Origin: Culex pipiens pallens
Lineage: Eukaryota; Arthropoda; Insecta; Diptera; Culicidae
NCBI RefSeq assembly: GCF_016801865.2
Contig: NC_068938.1
Location: 136,442,998-136,506,997, forward strand
Length of the DNA stretch: 64,000 nt
Direction of reading: 5' to 3'
This document shows, piece after piece, positions 23,601-34,566 of the stretch (positions are counted from its first letter, which is position 1; each line of letters begins with the position of its first letter). Both the position numbers and the translations under genes were made by a program. The notes under the pieces are model-generated. The model did not search any database. It saw only the letters and a list, made by a program, of their open reading frames with translations, and was not told where the DNA came from.

Positions 23601-24720
23601 AAAATTAAAATCACCAAAGAGCAAAGTTTGTCCCACCATTTTTTTTCTTCGGCCAGTGAAATAAGGCATGGTGGATTGTCAAGGTTTGTCCCGCAATAAC
23701 TGTTCAGAAGGTGTGGAAATTTTATCCAAATCGGCACAAAGTTTCTCCTACAAAGAATTTTTGAATATTTTCTAAATGTGTCCAACGGTTACAATTTGTC
23801 TCACTTGTTAAAATTATGAGGATCATTGCTATAAAATTATAAAAAAAAATATTTTCAATTATTTAAATTGTAAAAAAAATCCTTTATCCCACAGTTCACC
23901 ACCGTCTCAGCGTCTCACCCAAGCAAAAGACACTTTATATAGCGACCTAAAAAGGTGGGCTGAAAAATTCAACGGTTCAACGCAGCCGCGCGGCGTGAGA
24001 GAGCAAAGTTCCGACGTGGCCATCAACGAACAAAGTGCAGTTTGACTTCCCCTTAAGGTGTCTCGCAAGCAGGCGGAAAAAAAACTTCTCCAAAGCAGCA
24101 GCTGATTGGAGCTACCGGTCGTGTCACGCTGGCAACACCGGCCGGATCTTGATGTGCGGTGCGGTGTGTGCTCTTAATCAAGGATGTCTTCTTTTAAGCT
24201 TTCGGCGGGGGAGTGAAGAGGAGGAGTTAATGGAGTTTCCCGAGGAGCAAAAAAGTACATGATAAGCGATTTGGGAAAGCTGGCTGGGTGATGCGAGAGA
24301 AGAGGAAGAACTTTTTTGTGGTACGATGGAAGCATCTTTCCAGTTTTTGTTTCATCATTTTATCATCACTGACGAACTCGAAGTTTTGTCGGGAAGTGCT
24401 AAGGCACTAATAAAAGCAGAGAGATCGGAAAATTTGAATAATGCGATATGGATCTGATTGAATTTGGGATCCATGGTAGAAAAGTTTGATTCTTCATGTC
24501 CTTTATGGAAACTTTTAGTTTTAAACATATTTTTTTTTTGAAATTATAAAAACCTAAATGAAACAAACTTGTTTCATCATTTGTGAAATGAAAATTTCCT
24601 GTCTCATATTTATTCAAGAAATAGGCCAAACTTGTCTAACATTTCAGTTCATGCCTTGGTCTATGACGAACACGCAAGAATTGAAAATCAAACCAATGTA
24701 AATTACAGTATTACTTAAAC
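23601..24720. other. island with sparse TTGTCTCA / GTCCCAC words
   Basis: Scattered TTTGTCCCACC and AATTTGTCTCACTTG words persist to about 23820. 23870-24400 is non-repetitive and GC-richer, including one GCTGGCAACACCGG near 24129. 24400-24720 again contains diverged GTCTCAT words. The frame 24035-24262 has no recognisable domain. Confidence 0.5.
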
Positions 24721-25773
24721 GTCCAAATGACATGGCTTGTCCCACTGTTATTTTCAAGCTTCTATGATTAGTTTGAACAATTGACACCCTTTATCTCATG
24801 ATAATAATGTTTTTCACTGTTGTCTCAAACATATCTTACAGACCAGGACCTTAAATCTGAGCTTGTCTCACAGTTTGTCCCACCAGCAATGCTGAAGACC
24901 AACGTTAGAAATTTTTCCCACTACGTCATTTAGGCTTGTTATACTAATAAGTAGTGTTTTTAGTAGGTGGATTCGAGTTTTTATAATTATGTCCAAATGA
25001 CATGATTTGTCTCACTCTTAAATATGACAGTATTCCAATGGCTTGTTCATCTCCAAACATCAAAATTTGGGTAGCTTAGCTAATTCTCGATTTAAGGGAC
25101 AAATTTGCTTCCCTCAAACAAGCAGTTCCACCCTCTGTCCCACTCGAGCTCAACAAAAAGTTGGACCACCAATGTTTTACACAAATAGAGGTTATTGTTA
25201 AACGTTTCCATATGTATTTATTTAATTATACGATAGAGTTTTATTGCTTTAACTAAAATTGTCCCACTTTTGATCTTAAAAGTGCAAATACTAAAATTAC
25301 TTCAAATGTCCAAATGACATGGTTTGTCTCACAGTTAGTTTCAAGCTTCTATTATTGGTATGGTTAATTGGCACCTTATGATTCATAATAAGTTATGTTT
25401 TTCACTGTTGTCACAAACATGCCTAAAAGACCAGAACCTTAACACAGAGTTTGTCCCACAAGCAAGGTGAAGACCAATGCGAAAAAATGTCCCACTCCAT
25501 AATTTAAGCTTGTTACAATAATAAGCAGTGTATTTAATGATTAATTTCATGTTTTTAAAAATGTGTCCAAAATATACGATTTGTCTCACTCCCAAATATG
25601 ACATGATTCCAACGGCTTGTCCAACCTCAAACATCAAAATTTGTGTAGCTTGGCTAATTCACGATTTAAGGGACAAATTCGCTTCCCTTAAACAAGAGCT
25701 TCCACCCTCTGTCCCACTCGAGTGCAACAAAAAGTTAAACCACCAATGTTTTACACAAATAGAGGTTATTGTT
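24721..25773 (-). repeat. ~580-bp tandem duplication with TTGTCTCA words
   Basis: 24721-25200 and 25308-25773 align end to end. Both start GTCCAAATGACATGG. They share TTTTTCACTGTTGTC, CCAAATATGACA-type and GATTTAAGGGACAAATT phrases, and end CACCAATGTTTTACACAAAT plus AGAGGTTATTGTTA. The offset drifts from 587 to 573 bp through small indels. Each copy contains several TTTGTCTCAC and GTCCCAC words of the district keyword in reverse orientation. Confidence 0.85.
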
Positions 25774-26759
25774 ATACGGCAGTTGTAAAACAGCAAAGTT
25801 TTTGTGCTCCTCATCCTTTTCAACGACAGACTACTGTTGGCGGGGGGTAAGTACATAAAATTGCAACATACCGAGTACCGACTCCTCCTGGTTTGGTCGT
25901 ACCCACAATGGACATTGTCTCTGCTCGGGAAAAAAAAGACGGCGAGATGCAAGTGACAATATCAAGTCACTGTGGGCAAACCCCTCGGCGGTGGTCGTTG
26001 TCGACATAATTCCTACCGTCAACTGGTTGAGAACAAAACAGGAGAAGAAAAAGTCGCGAGCCTCTCGAGATGTTTTCCGCTCGCAAGAATTTCCCGAGCA
26101 GAAGGGGGAGTTGGAAAATCCGCTTTCCCAGCGCGTTTCTTTGTTTACTGGGAAGCTTTTCAGCGTGCGCTCGCGTGAAGGGTATTGTTTCCGAGTGATC
26201 ATTTAAATATGTTACAACCATCAGCGCCATCCCTGAAAGCTTCGTGGAATGTGGGAGAGCCGCCCCCTTTCAGGGGTTTAGCAACAGGCCACTTGGCGAC
26301 GGCAGTGTCATGTCACGATCCGGCCAAACATCTGTTGACGACGATTGCAGAGGAGATGAATTATGCCAAGTATTTTTTGTCGTCTCTTTACTTTCATATG
26401 CTTGTTTAAGCTTTGCCTCGAGACTTTCCGCGGAAAAGCGGAAGGCGGTTTTCCCGCCCACGTTCGATTGTTATTGACTTTGGCCTGATTGACACACACA
26501 CACACAGAAAGGGAGAAAACTTTTTACCGCAGAAGAACAGGTAGTCGGAGTCGTTCAAGGAACGATGAAGATTCGGAAGGAAGGCTTGTTAAGCTCGAGT
26601 GTACTCAGATTGATTTGAGTTGAATTACGCGAAAAAATGGGAGTGAAAACCGTTTGATCGTGGCACAAGATAACATTTTGTGAGATGATTGGTGTTATAC
26701 CGGCAAGAAAGACACGATTTGTTTGCTTGTTTGACGCAGATTTTGAGTCTTGATAAACT
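25774..26759. other. unique island with (AC)n tract
   Basis: Non-repetitive sequence between two GAGACAA districts, with a short AC run at about 26492-26506. Frames such as 25831-26202 (minus) and 26185-26409 (plus) overlap and lack recognisable domains. No splice-bounded exon could be defended. Confidence 0.45.
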
Positions 26760-27945
26760 GTGTTCACAGCTTCATTAAGAGTGGGACAAATAAGACCGTT
26801 TGAGACAGGTGAGACAAGAACTGTGTATTTGGTGTATTGGCAGAACTAGGAGACAAACTTTGGATTATGGCCACTGCATGGCTTTTAGCGAAATCTGTGC
26901 TTGATAAATTGTGTTCACAGCTTCATTCAAAGTAGGACAAATCAGGTCGATAGAGACAGATGAGACAAGCACTGCGTATTTGGTGTATTGGCGAGACTAT
27001 GAGATAAACTTTAAACTTTGTCACTGCAAGGCTTGTGACGAAATCTGAGCTTGATAAACTTTGTTCACAGCTTCATAAAAAGTGGGACAAATCAGGCTGC
27101 TTGAGACAGATGAGACAAGCACAGCTTGGTTGGTGTGTTTGCAGAACTATGAGACAAACTTTAAACTTTGGTCAGTGCAAGGCTTGTAGCGAAATCTGAG
27201 CTTGATAAACTGTGTTCACAGCTTCATTGAAAGTGGGACAAAACAGGCCGTATGAGACAGATGAGACAAGCACTGTGTATTTGATATGTTGGCGAGACTA
27301 TGAGATAAACTTTAAACTTTGTCACTGCAAAGCTTGTGACGAAATCTGAGCTTGATAAACTTTGTTCACAGCTTCATTAAAAGTGGGACAAATCAGACTG
27401 ACTGAGACAGATGAGACTAGCACAGCATAGTTAGTGTGTTTGCAGAACTATGAAACAAACTTTGAACTTTGGTCACTGCAAGGCTTGCAGCGAAATCTGA
27501 GCTTGATAAGCTTCATTAAAAGTGGGACAAATCAGGCCACAGATGAAACAAGCACTGCGTATTTGGTATATTGGCGAGACTATGACATAAACTTTAAACT
27601 TTGTTACTGCAAGGCTTGTGACGAAATCTGAGCTTGACAAACTGTGTTCACAGCTTCATTAAAAGTGGGACAAATCAGACTGACTGAGACAGATGAGACA
27701 AGCACAGCTTAGTTGGTGTGTTTGCAGAACTCTGAGGCAAACTTTAAACTTTGGTCAGTGCAAGGCTTGTAGTGAAATCTGAGCTTGACAAACTGTGTTC
27801 ACAGCTTCATTAAAGGTGGGACAAATCAGGCTGATTGAGCCAGATGAGACAAGCACTGCGTATTTGGTGTATTGGCAGAACTATGAGACAAGCTTTGAGC
27901 TTTGGTCACTGCAAGGCTTGTAGCAAAATCTGGGACAAGATCTGT
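26760..27945 (+). repeat. 150-bp satellite, eight monomers, alternating A/B types
   Basis: AGCTTCATT starts at 26768, 26919, 27069, 27220, 27370, 27509, 27652 and 27803: spacings 151, 150, 151, 150, 139, 143 and 151 bp. Every monomer holds AGTGGGACAAAT, then GACAGATGAGACAAGCAC, then AACTTTGGTCACTGCAAGGC or a variant. From 26919 on, monomers alternate between type A (TATTTGGTGTATTGGCGAGACTATGAGATAAA) (shown in part: TATTTGGTGTATTGGCGAGA) and type B (TTGGTTGGTGTGTTTGCAGA), giving a ~301-bp dimeric higher-order unit. The first and last monomers are mixed types. Confidence 0.92.
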
Positions 27946-29225
27946 TCAAACAAGCTGAAAAAGTGAGATAGGCAATTTATTCCAATGTTTGAGCCAAACA
28001 CTTTCTCACAGAACTTTTTTATAAATTTGTGAACCAAACAGCGGTCATTAGAGTCAAACAGTAGAAAAGGAAATGCCTGCTAGTGGTGGGACAAGATGAT
28101 TTTATTGACCAGTTTGATCAAAGGTAAAAGTAGAGCATGTTATGGAACAGTTACTGTATTTTGGTCACTTGAAACAAGAAGTGAGACAAGGCTTGTCAAA
28201 TGGTCATCGATTTTTTATTCTGCAAATCACTGAGCAAACGTGATTTTCAATGGCTATTTAGTTTGTAGCAAAAATGGGGAAATTTCTGCTGGTTGGTTTT
28301 GATCTGTAGACTTTGAGACAACTCTTGCCATTTGGACATGATCTTTTGAGACAAGTTTGATTTCTGATTTCTGATAAGATTTCTGATAAGATCAAACATT
28401 TAAGAAATACATTTTATTGTTATTGCCATATTGAAGCATAAAAACATTGCTACACAAATAATGAGACAAGTTTGAAACTTTGGACATTGGGACATTTTTC
28501 ACAAAGTGGTGAAGAGATAAAAAATATGATGTATGGAAAACTTTGTTGTTTGGACCTACTGGCAAGCAAATGTGTTTGTTTTTAAATTATGAGACAAACA
28601 TAATCATTTGGGCACATATGCTTGAAAGTGAGACAACAATGAGACAAATCATGCACTTTGGCCACCGAGACAGGTTTTTGAAATTGGTCGTAAAATTTAT
28701 AACTAAATGTAAGACAAATCCTACAAGTTAAACGTTCCTTTAAAATATATTGTTTCATAAAGATAAAATGGCAAGCAAAATGAGACAAATGAAAACATTT
28801 GGACTTTGCGACAACTTTTACAAATTTTATCATGAAATGAAACAAAATGCAGTGGGACAAATTCTGCAATTTGGACATAAAACTGACAACTGCTTCAAGT
28901 GACGAGTTGCTCACTTTGGAACTTTGAGACAAACATTACCATTTGGACACATAATGAGACAATAATGAGACAGATTATGCACTTTCGACATCGATACAGC
29001 TTTTAAAAATTGTTCGTAAATTTTAAAACTCATTGTCGGACAAATCCTGCAAGGTAAACTTTCCTTTCAAATATATTGTTTCATAAAGACAAAGTGGCAA
29101 GCAAAATGAGACAAATCAAACCACTTGGACATTGAGACAAGTATTACAAATTTTGTCATAAAATTAAACAAATTCTGCAAGTGGGCTTTTGAACTTTGAG
29201 ACAAACATTACCATTTGGACACATA
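27946..29225 (+). repeat. degenerate GAGACAAA array with ~326-bp tandem duplication
   Basis: Words of the type ATGAGACAAA with TTTGGACAT recur throughout. Segments 28600-28925 and 28926-29225 are a tandem duplication. GAGACA words are at 28641 and 28967, GCAAGCAAAATGAGACAAAT is at 28771 and 29097, and CTTTGAGACAAACATTACC is at 28922 and 29194. A deletion near the end of the second copy shortens it by about 54 bp. Confidence 0.8.
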
Positions 29226-30165
29226 AGCTTGAATAAGCTCGGATCAAAAGATAATGCTGATCAAACGGATTTGAAAGGATAGTTTTTCCATTTTCAACCG
29301 AACCTGGACCAAACGATTGCTATTAAGTCGTTTTGAAAACTGAATGAACGGCTGCAACATATGGTCAAAAAAGGAACCGAACAAAAAAATCCTCCAAACC
29401 AATTCCAAATTCGAATGCTGCCGAACTTTTTTGTTCTGACCAGAACCTCTTCTCACATCAAGATTTAATACGATTTCGACTGATTGTGCGATGTTTATGC
29501 TGCCCCGGGCACACACAATGATGATGACCCACCCCCCGGCTTAAGCCGATGATCATGACGATGATGATTATGCTCGGTCAAGCGCAGCGGAGCGTTCACA
29601 ATCTCATAAAGGAATCGCAGCGAGAGTCGGAAAACACACCGCCCCGTGTTGAACCAAACAAAAAAAAAACACAATCGTTCAGTCGAAAAATGCTTTGCTC
29701 CAGGACTGGACGGCGGCGGGGGGTTGGGAAAATTGCTTTCATCCGATAAGCATCGGGGGTCGTCCAAATCCGAGGAGAAGGAATGGAGGTTAGGTCCGAG
29801 CAAAAAAAAAGGGTCAAAATATGTTTTTATTGTTATCGTATCGTACGGGGTTGGGACGAGGACGAGATGCGCTTTGCTACAGTGTTATCGGTGTTCAAAT
29901 TGTTTGAAATTTAATTTCTCGGGATGTAATTTCGATTGGTCTGGGATTCGGTTTGTGTTTTTTTTGTTGTTGTTTGGTGCGAAGGGTTGGTTGCAGAAGA
30001 TTCGGACGGCAGATTGGATTATTTCCTAGGGAATTATTGCTGTTTGCAGCGATTTAGCGATATTTATGGAGGGAAATGATTCAATTGCTCTGCTTGCATA
30101 AAAAAACGGGAGAATCAAAGTGATTTGAACTTGAAAACATGAATTAAATATTAATACAACATTGT
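29226..30165. other. unique island, no gene recognised
   Basis: Non-repetitive sequence with an ATGATGATGACC-rich portion near 29520-29570. Overlapping frames 29646-30029 (plus) and 29495-29803 (minus) have no recognisable domain. No transposon ends found. Confidence 0.45.
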
Positions 30166-30700
30166 TGCCACGTTCTGCACAAGTCGCCAAGTGTTGCCAA
30201 GTCACCAAGTGTTGCCAAGTCACCAAGTGTTGCTTAAGTCTAATTTTGTTGAAGTTACACCTGTTTCAAAAGTTTCTTGAGTTGCCAAGTGTTGCAAAGG
30301 TCACCAAGTGTTGCCAAGTACCTAAGTGTTGCAAAGGTCATTAAGTATTGCCAAGTTAACAAGTGTTGCCAAGTTAACAAGTGTTGCAAAAGTCGAATGT
30401 TGCTCAAATAATCGTATATTCTAAAAGTTTTTTAAGATGCCAAGTGTTGCAAAGGTAGCCAAGTGTTGCCAAGTTACCAAGCGTTGCAAAAGTCACCAAG
30501 TGTTGTAAAATTCTAAATTCGTTCAAATCATCACGTGTTCTAAGAGTTTCTTGAGTTGCCAAGTGTTGCAAAGGTGAATAAGTGTTGGAAAAGTAACCAA
30601 GTTGCTGAAGTAACCAAATGTTGCACGAGTCCCCTTATGTTGCACAAGTCACCAAGTGTTGCATCTAAGAGAAGCACATGTTGCCAAGTGTTGCAGAAGC
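30166..30700 (+). repeat. CAAGTGTTG array, first block
   Basis: Irregular units of CCAAGTGTTGC followed by CAAGTCAC- or AAAGGTCAC-type words, with a 15-19 bp rhythm. A longer phrase, AGTTTCTTGAGTTGCCAAGT or a close variant, recurs near 30270, 30425 and 30545, indicating higher-order duplication. It is more diverged than the second block. Confidence 0.85.
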
Positions 30701-31767
30701 TAAACTGCACGACATCCCCGTCATCAATCACCATAAACAAGCTCGAACTTGTGTCAGCTTGTGCCAAGATAAAGTTCGCAACAACACGCAACACGATACC
30801 TCGTAAAGCTGTCACGAGGACCCGGAGAATGAAGTGATTAAATCTCAAGTGTTTTAATAGCTTCACACCGCCCAATCGACCTCATTTAAGGCCTGCTGCT
30901 GCTCTCGTCATGAAGGCATGCAAGGATCGAGCGCCCCTATGCTAATGTGCCGAAGCTCAACCACAAAGACACTGCAAAGTGCCATAAACCTAGGTGTCGT
31001 TTCAGGCATAACTCCAGGAACACACACAGAAGAGTTTTTATTTTCGTTACTCTTCTTTCTTGCAAAAACACACCCCCCAAAGCAGTGCTAGGGGAGCAAC
31101 CGGCCAGGGACCGTAATCTTATCAAACTAATAAAATCAGTGATAATCTGTTTTGTGTCGGGCGAAGTCCTGGAGAACATCGCAGAATGTGTCGTTATTAT
31201 CTCCGGGAGGGTGTGCCCACATTAGAATCCGGGGTACGATGCGACAAAGTCGTTAGAGAGCCTGGAACGGAAGTCCTGGCAGCAGCAACAACAGCAAAAA
31301 ACTGCCATTCCAAACCTAGAAGACGACGGGTCCTAAGGAACTGACGGGTTGCAACCCCCTACGGGGGTTGCCGACACTCTCTTCACATCACGAGTCTTCC
31401 GACGACGATGTAGACGTCGCAGAGATCTAATTAAACAACATGAGAACATATAATATTTTGAAATAAAATTTATGAGCACATTTAATGCACATTATCTTGG
31501 GGCGTTCGTGTTCTCGGTCGTTACGGAGCGCCAAGGAGTGGCATCTGCAGGCTCGTTAGAGTCTGGTAGCGCAAGGTTTTTTAATGCTTCCGACTTTGTG
31601 TACTACGTGCCAAAAGTTGCACTTGGGTGGCGGGAAAATTGGAATTCACATTCATCAACGGCGCTAAACGCGAGGGAGATGTTCCAGTTGAGAGAAGACT
31701 TGCGCTTCTCCGTTTATGGGTTGCGAACCATGGCGACCTTGGAGGCTGAAATGGGGGCGAAATGGCG
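30701..31767. other. island splitting the CAAGTGTTG array; possible decayed retroelement
   Basis: About 1.07 kb of sequence lacking the 19-bp unit. It contains a perfect stem-loop (31351-31371) and, downstream, an AATAAAATTTATGAGC segment near 31460 that resembles a polyadenylation-type 3' end. Plus-strand frames 30947-31225 and 31472-31780 are open, but neither shows a domain I can name. A decayed non-LTR retrotransposon tail is one possibility. I rate that guess low, because no reverse transcriptase motif is visible. Confidence 0.4.
31351..31371. repeat. 9-bp perfect stem-loop GCAACCCCC/GGGGGTTGC
   Basis: GCAACCCCC, loop TAC, GGGGGTTGC: nine consecutive pairs, mostly G-C, with a three-base loop. 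It is the most stable short hairpin noticed in the window. It may be part of a 3' end or attenuator-like structure of a retroelement remnant. No independent support. Confidence 0.75.
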
Positions 31768-32937
31768 CCAAGTGTTGTGATAAATCATAAATTGTCGAGT
31801 TATTGCAAGTCATCACAAATACAAGTTATCAAGTGTTGCACAAGTCACAAAGGCTCGCTCAAGTCACCAAGTGTTGGTCAAGTTAGCAAGTGTTGCTCAA
31901 TCATCAAGTGTTGCACAAGTCACCAAGTGTTGCTCAAGTCACCAAGTGTTGCTCAAATCACCAAGTGTTGAACAAGTCACCAAGTGTTGGTCAAGTCACC
32001 AAGTGTTGAACAAGTCACCAACTGTTGCTCAAGTCACCAAGTGTTGCTCAAGTCACCAAGTGTTGCTCAAGTCACCAAGTGTTGCTCAAGTCACCAAGTG
32101 TTGCTCAAGTCACCAAGTGTTACTTAAGTTACCAAGTGTTACTCAAGTCACCAAGTGTTGCTCAAGTCACCAAGTGTTGCTCAAGTCACCAAGTGTTGCT
32201 TAAGTCACCAAGTGTTGAACAAGTCACCAAGTGTTGAACAAGTCACCAAGGGTTGCGCAAGTTATCAAGTGTTGCTCAAGTCACCAAGTGTTGCTCAAGT
32301 CATCAAGTGTTGGTCAAGTTAGCAAGTGTTGCTCAATCATCAAGTGTTGCACAAGTCACCAAGTGTTGCTCAAGTCACCAAGTGCTGCTCAAGTCATCAA
32401 GTGTTGCACAAGTCACCAAGTGTTGTTCAAGTCACCAAGTGCTGTTCAAGTCACCAAGTGTTGTTCAAGTCACCAAGTGTTGCACAAGTCACCAAGTGTT
32501 GCTCAAGTCACCAAGTGTTGAACAAGTCACTAAGTGTTGAACAAGTCACCAAGTGTTGCTCAAGTTACCAAGTGTGACTCAAGTCACCAAGTGTTGCTCA
32601 AGTGACCAAGTGTTGCACAAGTCACCAAGTGTTGCGCAAGTTATCAAGTGTTGCTCAAGTCACCAAGTGTTGCACAAGTCACCAAGTGTTGCTCAAGTCA
32701 CCAAGTGTTACTTAAGTTACCAAGCGTTGCGCAAGTTATCAAATGTTGCTCAAGTTACTAAGCGTTGCGCAAGTTATCAAATGTTGCACAAGTCTCCAAG
32801 TGTTGCTCAAGTCACCAAGTGTTGCTCAAGTCACCAAGTGTTGTTCAAGTCACCAAGTGTTGCTCAAGTCACCAAGTGTTGCTCAAGTTACCAACTTTAG
32901 TGTTGCAAAAGTCAGCAAGTGTTGCACAGTTAGTCAT
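31768..32937 (+). repeat. 19-bp minisatellite CAAGTGTTGCTCAAGTCAC, about 60 copies
   Basis: A regular 19-bp unit repeated for about 1.17 kb, with variants GTTGAACAAG, GTTGCACAAG, GTTGTTCAAG, GTTACTTAAG and GCTGCTCAAG. Variant types recur in blocks; the GGTCAAGTTAGCAAGTGTTG phrase occurs near 31878 and 32310, implying block duplication of about 430 bp. Several plus-strand frames run through it because 57 bp (three units) is divisible by three. They encode only SPSVAQVTKCC-like repeats. Confidence 0.95.
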
Positions 32938-34093
32938 GTTTTGTACTGAATGTGTCACAAATGTAAACAATCTTTCAAAATTCATCAAGAGTTGTCATCT
33001 AACCCCGTTTACCCCCACAATTCTAGCCCCAGCAAGCCGTTGCACATTGCAGAAACTCCTCCCAGACCCCTCCAAGGACGGCGCTCGTATTTTGATTAAA
33101 AACGAACGGCTGAATTTGGGATTAAGTATGCTTTTCCAGCGGAGCAACCACAAACAAAAAAAAACCTAACCTCCCAAATAACAAATTGACGATGTTTGTG
33201 GGATGCTTAACCGCAACGCACCGCGTGCCGCAGGAAAATTTATGACTCTGTTGTCACGTGTTTTCATTTTCTTCGGCTTTTCGGCAATAAAAAGGTGCAA
33301 TGAAAATGTGTTATGCCACGCAGGTTGAATTTTCCTACCTCAAAAACCACCATTTATGCGCAGTTTGGCGCGCGCGAATGAGTTGTCGAACTCCTCGTTC
33401 GTCGCGGAATAAAATGAAGCAATTTTCGTCTTGAGGAAATATTTGCGTTCTCTCGAGAACGCAGAATTAATATACGACCTGCACTTGATTAAACAAATTC
33501 TACCAACCCCACCTCGCCGAGGCAAACAAAAATGTCGGAAAAAGTGAATTTTCTCCTCGAAAACCGCAGCTCTGGGAGGGTGGGCAAGGCGTCATCAAGG
33601 ATTTCCACCGCCAGCGAAAAACCAAGCCCGACTTCTAGCCTAGAGATGATGTAATAAAGATAGCAAAATATTTAATCTACTTTCCATGTTATCGTTGGCC
33701 CTGGGTTGGCACTGGTTAAGGACAGGAGGGTGCTGTGTTCTACTTTAGTGCAGCAGCCTAGGCTGTGGTTTCCAGTGGCCAAAAGGTCTGTCAGAAGTGA
33801 AAAAGCCACATACAAAGTTTATGCATGTACCCGCTTTTTTTCTTGCTCTCCTTATTCAGTGCTGCAGGCTGCCCCACTTGAGAGCTGTAACTTAACCGAG
33901 CCCAGCAGAGCCTAAAACTGACTGGTGGTTTTGCTGGCTTTTGTGGGGTTGAAAAAAAAATATTTGAGAAATTGAATTTGATTTCGAAAAGTTGTTAACA
34001 AAAATACAAACAATATTGAACAAATCATTTTCAATCAAAAAATGTCCAGAAATCACAAACTGTTCTAAGCACAAATCATCAAGACTTGTAGAC
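32938..34093. other. unique stretch, no gene recognised
   Basis: Non-repetitive sequence, locally GC-richer near 33200-33620. Frames 33340-33525 (minus) and 33706-33915 (plus) have no domain. The last 30 bp (AAATCATCAAGACTTG) resemble a diverged CAAGTGTTG unit. Confidence 0.45.
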
Positions 34094-34475
34094 GCCATTT
34101 TGACGTTCCGGGAAAAACGCGTTTTGATGTTTGACCTTGAATAAACAAAAACGAAAGCACGCTATGTAAACAATAACAAACACGTTTTGTTTGGCTGACG
34201 TGCGTCAAATGCGTTCTGACCTGAAATCCCTTTGGCCAGTTGTCGCACTTACATCAATTTTCAGGGAGTGACAAGCACGACAAGATTGAAACTACTTTCA
34301 CATGTAAAGTGACAAAAATGCACGGAGTTTTTTCGGATTTCGTTGAATATCTCAGGATTGAAATCGAATTTTGAGGATCAGTGAAGGTCAAAAGGTGAGG
34401 CATTGTGATCTGCACAAAATGGCGTTCTTAACTCAATTTGGCTTAAAATGCACGTACGACAAGTTGGCACGACGG
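34094..34475 (+). mobile_element. non-autonomous DNA element, copy 2, inside CAAGTGTTG array
   Basis: It matches the element at 17153-17583 from GACGTTCCGGGAAAAACGCG through to the right end CAAGTTGGCACGACGG, in the same orientation. The extreme left end is missing, and a central part of copy 1 (about 17281-17370) is absent here. This copy instead has an extra ATGCACGGAGTTTTTTCGG segment and a CACAAAATGGCG segment. It is flanked on the left by AAATCATCAAG and on the right by AAGTGTTGCTCAAATCATCA, so it probably landed in the 19-bp array. Confidence 0.75.
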
Positions 34476-34566
34476 CGACGAAGTGTTGCTCAAATCATCA
34501 AGTGTTGTCCAAGTCACCAATTGTTGCTAAAGTCACCAAGTTTTGCTTCGGTTACCAAGTGTTTTC
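34476..34566 (+). repeat. CAAGTGTTG array, third block
   Basis: Four or five diverged units (AAGTGTTGCTCAAATCATC, AAGTGTTGTCCAAGTCACC, AATTGTTGCTAAAGTCACC) immediately right of the inserted element. It is the tail of the array. Confidence 0.85.

Noticed and set aside
30947..31780. Two plus-strand frames that might be a retrotransposon C-terminus
   Set aside because: No reverse transcriptase, nuclease or gag motif can be seen. Kept only as a low-confidence remark on the island.
31871..32900. Several overlapping frames of SPSVAQVTKCC-like repeats
   Set aside because: Translation of the 19-bp CAAGTGTTG minisatellite in different frames.
31768..32937. CRISPR-like regular repeats
   Set aside because: Units are contiguous 19-mers without unique spacers, in an insect-type genome.
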